NCBI GenBank assembly: GCA_934757245.1
Contig: CAKVLH010000023.1
Location: forward strand, 1-11,001
Length of the DNA: 11,001 nt
Source: an uncultured Candidatus Melainabacteria bacterium
GTDB taxonomy: Bacteria; Cyanobacteriota; Vampirovibrionia; Gastranaerophilales; Gastranaerophilaceae
Reading direction: 5' to 3'
Shown: positions 6,262 to 11,001 of the stretch, piece by piece
Layout: each line of letters starts with the position of its first letter
Position numbering within the stretch: the first letter of the stretch is position 1
Made by a program: the position numbers and the translations under genes
The notes under the pieces: generated by a model
Told to the model about the DNA's origin: nothing
Seen by the model: only the letters and a program-made list of their open reading frames with translations
Database searches by the model: none

Positions 6262-9200
6262 ATGACCGAAAACAACGTTAAACCATTAAATATAGATTTA
6301 TCATTAAAGAAAAATAATGTAGATGAGTTCTTTTACAATTTGAGTGAAAATCCAAACGGCTTCAAGAACAAAGATTTCCGTTACACGTTAAGTTTGATTT
6401 ATCAGCTTGTAGAGGATGAGTTTGAGGGAATTTTTCTCTCTCCTAATTCACCTGTAAGAAATACTGATTTCTTACTTATAAACGATGGAACGGTGAATAA
6501 TCCTAAATTGTCGTTTTTTGTAACACCTACAAATAATTTTCAATTTTATCTAAAATCTAAAGGTTCAATGTTTAGATTTACGTCTAAAGAAGTTAACGGA
6601 CAAATCGGCTACATTATGCCGCTTGATTTAGTTTTAGACTATTTTGGCGGATTTGGTGAAGTTGTTGATTTTTCTTCACTAACTCAAACTTTTGCATATT
6701 TCAACAAGCTGACACACTTTGTTATGAAGCTTATTGAAAAATTGTACTTTATTCCGACTGTACATAGAAAAGAAGGCGCATCAGGCGGTTCTTTCAGAAT
6801 TGTTTATGAGCCGATTATTTCTAATAAAGAATCTGCAAAAATTATTAACGAGCTTGAAAACAATCTACCTGAAAACTTATTTATTAAAGGTGATAAGCCA
6901 AAAGATTTTGTAGAAAGATTTGTCAGAGAATATTTGAACTACCTTGTTTACAAATTCTTAGGAATTAAGGCTTACCGTTTCAAAGACATCAAATCAGGTC
7001 ATTATATGATTAAGGATTTAGAACAAAGATGCTTGATGAAGGGTAAAGATCTTGCCGAAAACTTTGCGCAATGGTTCGACGAATTGTATTTAGGCAAATA
7101 TGATTTAATCCCATTCTTCAAGGTTAATAAAGTTAACGACGATCAGTTTGAACTTAAAATTCACATTAAAAACAGAAAAACTGATGAGACAATTCTTCTT
7201 GATGAACTTTATCACGAGGATGAGATTTGGGGTTTAGATACGGCTGATATATCTAAAATCATTGAAAAACAACTTAATTATGCAGTTCGTTATATGCCGG
7301 AGCTTGAAACTCTTTTTGAAGATGAAGACAAACTTGCTCTGACTTTAAACTTGAATGAAGTTTATAAAATTATTGCTCAAACGGCTTATTACTTACAAAA
7401 AGCACAAATTGACGTAATTTTACCGGAAGAGTTAACAAATATTATTATTCCAAGAGCGTCAATTAATGCTAAAGTTAAAGCTTCTCGCTCTGATGATTTA
7501 ATGAATATCTTTAACACTGTTTCTAGCAGTGCAATTTCTCTTGATGATATTTTAGATTTCACTTACGAAATTTCATTAGGTGATGAAAAGATTTCATTAG
7601 AAGAGTTTAACAAACTTGTAAACGAAAGTAACGGTCTAATTCAATACAACGGCAAATATATTTTGGTTGATAAAGCAGAAGGCTTGAAGCTTGTTGAACA
7701 AATCCAAAACGCAAACCATAAGAAGATGACAAGACTTGAACTTATACACGCTTCTATGTCAGGTCAACTTCAAAATTACGACTTCAATTATGATGAAGCT
7801 TATGCAAACGTTATCAAGGATTTTGCAAAGCCTGTTGAAGTTACACAGCCTGAAGGTTTGAAGGGTGATTTAAGAGCATACCAAATGACCGGTCTTAAAT
7901 GGCTTTGGACAAACGTTTCAAAAGGTTTTGGATGCTGTATGGCTGATGATATGGGTTTAGGTAAAACTATTCAGGTTATCAGTTTAATTCTTAAACTAAA
8001 AGAAGAAAAGAAAATCAAAAATCCTGTGCTGGTAATTTGTCCGACTACTTTGATGGGTAACTGGATGAAAGAATTGCAATTGTTTGCACCTTCTCTAAAA
8101 ACTGCGACTTATCATGGCATGGATAGAAAACTTGATTTAAAATGCGATGTAATTCTTACGACTTATGCAATCATGAGAATAGACGTTGAAGAAATGAAGA
8201 AAAATTCTTGGGGCATGATTGTTGTAGACGAAGCTCAAAACATCAAGAACCCTGATACGGCGCAAACTTTGGCGATTAAATCCTTAAAATCAGATATCAA
8301 GATTGCAATGACAGGTACTCCGGTGGAAAACCGTCTTACAGAACTTTGGAGCATTTTCGACTTCATCAACAAAGGTTATTTAGGGTCTTTGAAAGAATTC
8401 CAAAAGAGTTACGCTGTGCCTATTGAAAGATTTAAGGAAAAAACAAGAGCGTCAAAACTTAAACTTTCTGTTTCTCCATTTGTTTTAAGACGTTTGAAAA
8501 CGGATAAACACGTAATTTCGGATTTGCCAGACAAGATGGTAATGAACGATTATTGCTATTTGGCTAAATCTCAAGCTATTTTATACGAAAAAACGCTTAA
8601 CGAAATGATGGAAAAAATCAGCGGATTTACAGGTGTTAACAGACGCGGTAATATTTTCAAGCTTATAACTGCGCTTAAACAAATTTGTAACCACCCTTAT
8701 CAATTCTTAAAAAGCGGTGAAACTTCTAAAGAGCTTTCTGGTAAAGCAGAAAAATGCGTTTCTTTGGTGCAAAGTATTTTGGATAATAATGAAAAAACTC
8801 TTATTTTTACTCAATATAAAGAAATGGGTGATTTATTAACTAAAATGCTACTTGAAGAATGCGGTTCTGAACCTTCATTTTTCCACGGTTCATTAACAGT
8901 TCCACAACGTGAAAAGTTGATTGAAGATTTCCAAACGAATGATGATAGAAAAATTATGATACTTTCACTTAAAGCAGGTGGTACAGGTTTGAATCTCACA
9001 AGCGCAACGAACGTTATTCACTATGACTTGTGGTGGAATCCTGCAGTTGAAGATCAAGCGACAGATAGAACGTATCGTATCGGTCAAGAAAAGAACGTTA
9101 TGGTGCATAGACTTATTACACTCGGAACTTTTGAAGAAAAAATTGATGAGATGTTGAAGTCTAAAAAAGAACTTGCTGATTTGGCTGTTTACGAAGGCGA

Positions 9201-9264
9201 AAAGATTATTACAGAGCTTTCAGACCAAGAAATTTACGATATTTTCTCTTTGACTGCAGGTTAA
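6262..9264 (+). CDS. SNF2-family DNA-dependent ATPase/helicase with a long N-terminal region
   Basis: This 1000-residue protein is a Swi2/Snf2-type ATPase, expected to translocate on double-stranded DNA and remodel protein-DNA complexes; its cellular role here is unknown. The C-terminal half is a complete motor: LRAYQMTGLKWLW (537-549), motif I DDMGLGKT (562-569, K568), motif Ia VICPTTLMGNW (591-601) and motif II DEAQ (656-659). Motif III TGTPVENR follows at 684-691, then TLIFTQY (846-852), SLKAGGTGLNLTSA (902-915) and motif VI TDRTYRIGQ (934-942) with arginine fingers R936 and R939. The N-terminal 530 residues have no enzymatic motif; the section around 446-476 (LVNESNGLIQYNGKYILVD) resembles the SNF2-associated region (DUF3670-like) seen in cyanobacterial and other bacterial SNF2 proteins. 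No zinc-finger SWIM motif is seen. The ribosome binding site is weak (AAGAGA, about 10 bases before the ATG). thiL starts 15 bp downstream. It is not flanked by defence or restriction genes. Confidence 0.94.
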   Translation: MTENNVKPLNIDLSLKKNNVDEFFYNLSENPNGFKNKDFRYTLSLIYQLVEDEFEGIFLSPNSPVRNTDFLLINDGTVNNPKLSFFVTPTNNFQFYLKSKGSMFRFTSKEVNGQIGYIMPLDLVLDYFGGFGEVVDFSSLTQTFAYFNKLTHFVMKLIEKLYFIPTVHRKEGASGGSFRIVYEPIISNKESAKIINELENNLPENLFIKGDKPKDFVERFVREYLNYLVYKFLGIKAYRFKDIKSGHYMIKDLEQRCLMKGKDLAENFAQWFDELYLGKYDLIPFFKVNKVNDDQFELKIHIKNRKTDETILLDELYHEDEIWGLDTADISKIIEKQLNYAVRYMPELETLFEDEDKLALTLNLNEVYKIIAQTAYYLQKAQIDVILPEELTNIIIPRASINAKVKASRSDDLMNIFNTVSSSAISLDDILDFTYEISLGDEKISLEEFNKLVNESNGLIQYNGKYILVDKAEGLKLVEQIQNANHKKMTRLELIHASMSGQLQNYDFNYDEAYANVIKDFAKPVEVTQPEGLKGDLRAYQMTGLKWLWTNVSKGFGCCMADDMGLGKTIQVISLILKLKEEKKIKNPVLVICPTTLMGNWMKELQLFAPSLKTATYHGMDRKLDLKCDVILTTYAIMRIDVEEMKKNSWGMIVVDEAQNIKNPDTAQTLAIKSLKSDIKIAMTGTPVENRLTELWSIFDFINKGYLGSLKEFQKSYAVPIERFKEKTRASKLKLSVSPFVLRRLKTDKHVISDLPDKMVMNDYCYLAKSQAILYEKTLNEMMEKISGFTGVNRRGNIFKLITALKQICNHPYQFLKSGETSKELSGKAEKCVSLVQSILDNNEKTLIFTQYKEMGDLLTKMLLEECGSEPSFFHGSLTVPQREKLIEDFQTNDDRKIMILSLKAGGTGLNLTSATNVIHYDLWWNPAVEDQATDRTYRIGQEKNVMVHRLITLGTFEEKIDEMLKSKKELADLAVYEGEKIITELSDQEIYDIFSLTAG

Positions 9265-9279
9265 TTTTCTAATACTGAT

Positions 9280-10143
9280 ATGAAAGAACAAGATTTTATC
9301 AATATTATAAAAAATCAAATAGGCACAAAGTATATTGGTGATGATTGTGCCTATCTAAAAGATTTTGGCATTGTAATTTCTCAAGATAGTTTGGTTGAAG
9401 ATATACATTTTAAACTCGATTGGTGTTCTCCTTTTCAACTTGGCTACAAATCCGTAACCGTAAATATTAGCGATATATTAGCTTCAGGGGCAAAACCTAA
9501 ATTTTTAACAATATCTCTGTCGCTTCCTAAAACAACAAAAGGAGAATTCATTGAGGAGTTTTATAGAGGTGCGAAGTCGGCCTTGAGAGGGGCGGAAATC
9601 GTTGGCGGTGATATAACCGGCTCTACTGATAAAATTTTTATTTCAATTACTGCTATAGGATCAACTAACGAACGTAAAATTTCTTCAAGAAAAAATGCTA
9701 AAGTCGGACATGTTGTAATTACCAAAGGAGAATTCGGTAAAAGTTCAGCCGGATTAAAAGAACTTATGCAATGCGGGAATAATCTTGAACTTATAAAAGC
9801 TCATTTAGAACCTCAATTAGAAGAAAAATTCGCAGAAGAAATCGCTACACAAATAAATTCTGATTATGCAATGATGGATACTTCTGACGGCTTGGCAGAT
9901 GCTTTGTTTCAAATCGCTAATGCAAGTAATGTTAGTATAAATGCTAATAATATCGAAGGAGTATTTGGCGCAGAAGATTATAAACTTGTTGCAACTGTTC
10001 CGAAAGAATTTTTGCCAAAATTATCTGAGTATGAAATAATAGGTGAAGTAGTAGAAAAACAAGATTACATCTTAAAAATAGGTAATAAAAAATACTTGAA
10101 TTATGATGAATTAGATTTATATAATCACTTTGGAGAGGAATAA
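9280..10143 (+). CDS. thiL: Thiamine-monophosphate kinase, compact form
   Basis: ThiL phosphorylates thiamine monophosphate with ATP to give thiamine diphosphate, the active cofactor. The AIR-synthase-like fold is recognisable: GDDCA (20-24), SQDSLVEDIHF (34-44), SDILASGAKP (64-73), GGDITGS (109-115), MDTSDGLAD (199-207) and AEDYKL (231-236, the family's GGEDYEL site). The acidic residues that bind Mg-ATP appear kept. At 287 residues it is shorter than the usual 310-330. The loss is largely internal: only a few residues separate the NANNIEG strand (221-227) from the AEDYKL motif, where relatives normally have a longer loop and helix. No strong ribosome binding site precedes the ATG, so translation may be coupled to the SNF2 gene 15 bp upstream. 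Its stop overlaps the ispD start by one base (TAATG). No other thiamine gene is in the window. Confidence 0.92.
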   Translation: MKEQDFINIIKNQIGTKYIGDDCAYLKDFGIVISQDSLVEDIHFKLDWCSPFQLGYKSVTVNISDILASGAKPKFLTISLSLPKTTKGEFIEEFYRGAKSALRGAEIVGGDITGSTDKIFISITAIGSTNERKISSRKNAKVGHVVITKGEFGKSSAGLKELMQCGNNLELIKAHLEPQLEEKFAEEIATQINSDYAMMDTSDGLADALFQIANASNVSINANNIEGVFGAEDYKLVATVPKEFLPKLSEYEIIGEVVEKQDYILKIGNKKYLNYDELDLYNHFGEE

Positions 10144-10793
10144 TGAAAAAGTTTTCACTTATAATAACCGCCGGCGGAACTTCATCACGCTATGGGAATA
10201 CAAATAAATTACTAGAAAAAATTAATGATAAAACCGTAATAGAAGAAACTGTTTCAAAGTTTGTTGATTTCGATGAAATTGACGAAATTATTATTTCAGC
10301 AAATAATTCTATTATTGAGATTTTGTCGGAACTTCTTAAAAATCCTAAAATTAAAATAATAGAAGGCGGAAATACGAGACAAAAATCTGTTTATAATGCA
10401 TTACAAGTTATTAAAAATGAATATGTGCTAATTCATGACGGTGCGCGTCCTTTGATTAGAAAAGATACAATTGCCTATGTTTTAGAAGCGGTTGTTGATA
10501 AAAATGCTGTTACAGTTATGACAAAGACTACAGATACAATTAAAGAAGTTGATTCAACTGGTAGAATAATCCGGACAATTGATAGAGCAAAATTGTATAA
10601 TACTCAAACGCCACAAGCTTTTAAGACTTCTATAATTAAAGAAGCGCACGAAAAATTAAAAGACGGAAATTATACAGATGATTGTTCTATGTTGGAAGCC
10701 TTGAATATTCCGGTTTATATTGTAAACGGTAGCTATACAAATATCAAAATTACAATCAAAAGTGATTTAGATTTTGCAAAGTTATATGTCTAA
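10143..10793 (+). CDS. ispD: 2-C-methyl-D-erythritol 4-phosphate cytidylyltransferase
   Basis: IspD joins MEP and CTP to form CDP-methylerythritol, the third step of the MEP route to isoprenoids, in the cytoplasm. It has 216 residues, slightly short of the usual 225-235. The nucleotide-binding signature AGGTSSRYG (10-18) with R16 and K22 in NKLL is present. It is followed by GGNTRQKSVYNAL (75-87), HDGARPL (98-104), NTQTPQAF (153-160) and TDDCSMLE (178-185). The closing IKITIKSDLDFA is at 201-212. The main alternative is the related ribitol-phosphate cytidylyltransferase TarI, which usually sits beside a TarJ dehydrogenase; none is visible here, so IspD is preferred. The ATG overlaps the thiL stop by one base, and GGAGAGG (10132-10138) inside thiL is a strong ribosome binding site 4 bases from the start. 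It is probably the last gene of the SNF2-thiL-ispD unit. Confidence 0.93.
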   Translation: MKKFSLIITAGGTSSRYGNTNKLLEKINDKTVIEETVSKFVDFDEIDEIIISANNSIIEILSELLKNPKIKIIEGGNTRQKSVYNALQVIKNEYVLIHDGARPLIRKDTIAYVLEAVVDKNAVTVMTKTTDTIKEVDSTGRIIRTIDRAKLYNTQTPQAFKTSIIKEAHEKLKDGNYTDDCSMLEALNIPVYIVNGSYTNIKITIKSDLDFAKLYV

Positions 10794-10888
10794 CACCAGT
10801 CAAAGCTAAGAGCAGTGATTATTTTAGGCGACACATCCGTTGTTTAATAAACCCACCCCGCAGAGAGGGATTGGAGGTACGGTTTTTT

Positions 10889-10911
10889 GTTGGGGTGAAA
10901 CCCCAACCTAC
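10889..10911 (-). repeat. REP unit 3: GTAG head plus 8-bp palindrome downstream of ispD
   Basis: On the minus strand GTAG (10911-10908) is followed by GTTGGGGT, a 3-base loop (TTC) and ACCCCAAC. This is the same design as the other four units with a different stem sequence. No inverted partner is clear within the window; one could lie beyond the right edge or have decayed. The hairpin has no T-run directly after it in either direction, so it is not a typical terminator. Confidence 0.7.
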
Positions 10912-10921
10912 ATTTTCATAT

Positions 10922-11001
10922 TTATACTTCTCCGACCAAATGTTGCAAAGCGTGAAAACTACCAGTTTGTAGACTTACTTTGAGGATGACCTGTAGTCTT
11001 A
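10922..11001 (-). other. Possible 3' end of a minus-strand gene entering from the right
   Basis: On the minus strand one frame is open from the window edge for 25 codons, ending VSLQTGSFHALQHLVGEV before a TAA at 10924-10922. The residue mix looks plausible for protein but is too short to judge, and the open stretch could be chance. The rest of 10794-11001 holds only REP unit 3; I see no RNA gene or clear terminator for ispD. Confidence 0.2.

Noticed and set aside
5883..6275. A 130-codon minus-strand ORF
   Set aside because: It is antisense to the conserved C-terminal metal-site region of gpmI and crosses both REP units.
1..11001. CRISPR array, tRNA or rRNA genes, defence cluster
   Set aside because: No regularly spaced repeat series, no tRNA cloverleaf or rRNA-like stretch, and no nuclease or effector next to the SNF2 gene; the helicase alone is not evidence of a defence system.

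Overview
The window is AT-rich with short intergenic gaps, and every supported gene reads on the + strand. It carries housekeeping genes (lysA, cdaA, gpmI, thiL, ispD), a YitT-type membrane protein, a large SNF2-family helicase, and the 3' part of an unrecognised cysteine-rich protein. A MEP-pathway gene, a lysA-cdaA pair (an order I recall from Cyanobacteria) and an SNF2 protein with a cyanobacterial-looking N-terminal region, all at low GC, suggest a non-photosynthetic relative of Cyanobacteria such as Melainabacteria/Gastranaerophilales. This placement is inference; a Firmicute or another low-GC lineage is not excluded.

Layout. Positions 1-1050 hold the end of an unknown, probably exported protein whose frame runs off the left edge. 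Positions 1061-1206 hold a short mobile-looking element made of two perfect 31-bp inverted arms, followed by a clear rho-independent terminator (1229-1253). Positions 1311-4401 are a tight block: lysA (last step of lysine synthesis), cdaA (c-di-AMP synthesis) and a YitT-family membrane protein. A 198-bp pyrimidine-rich gap with a duplicated segment precedes gpmI (glycolysis). A 123-bp gap carrying two GTAG-headed hairpins leads to the SNF2 helicase, thiL (thiamine diphosphate) and ispD (isoprenoids), which are 15 bp apart and then overlap by 1 bp. The last 208 bp hold a fifth GTAG-headed hairpin and no confident gene.

No single new system is evident. The most distinctive signal is a family of five REP-like units at three intergenic sites. 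All have the same design, a GTAG tetranucleotide next to an 8-bp stem, but the stem sequence differs between sites with both sides changed together. One pair forms a REPIN-like unit. No RAYT transposase lies in the window, so the mobilising enzyme, if any, is elsewhere. Secondary points are the unknown Cys-rich protein, the repeated C-run leader of gpmI, a compact ThiL, and a YitT protein adjacent to the c-di-AMP cyclase.
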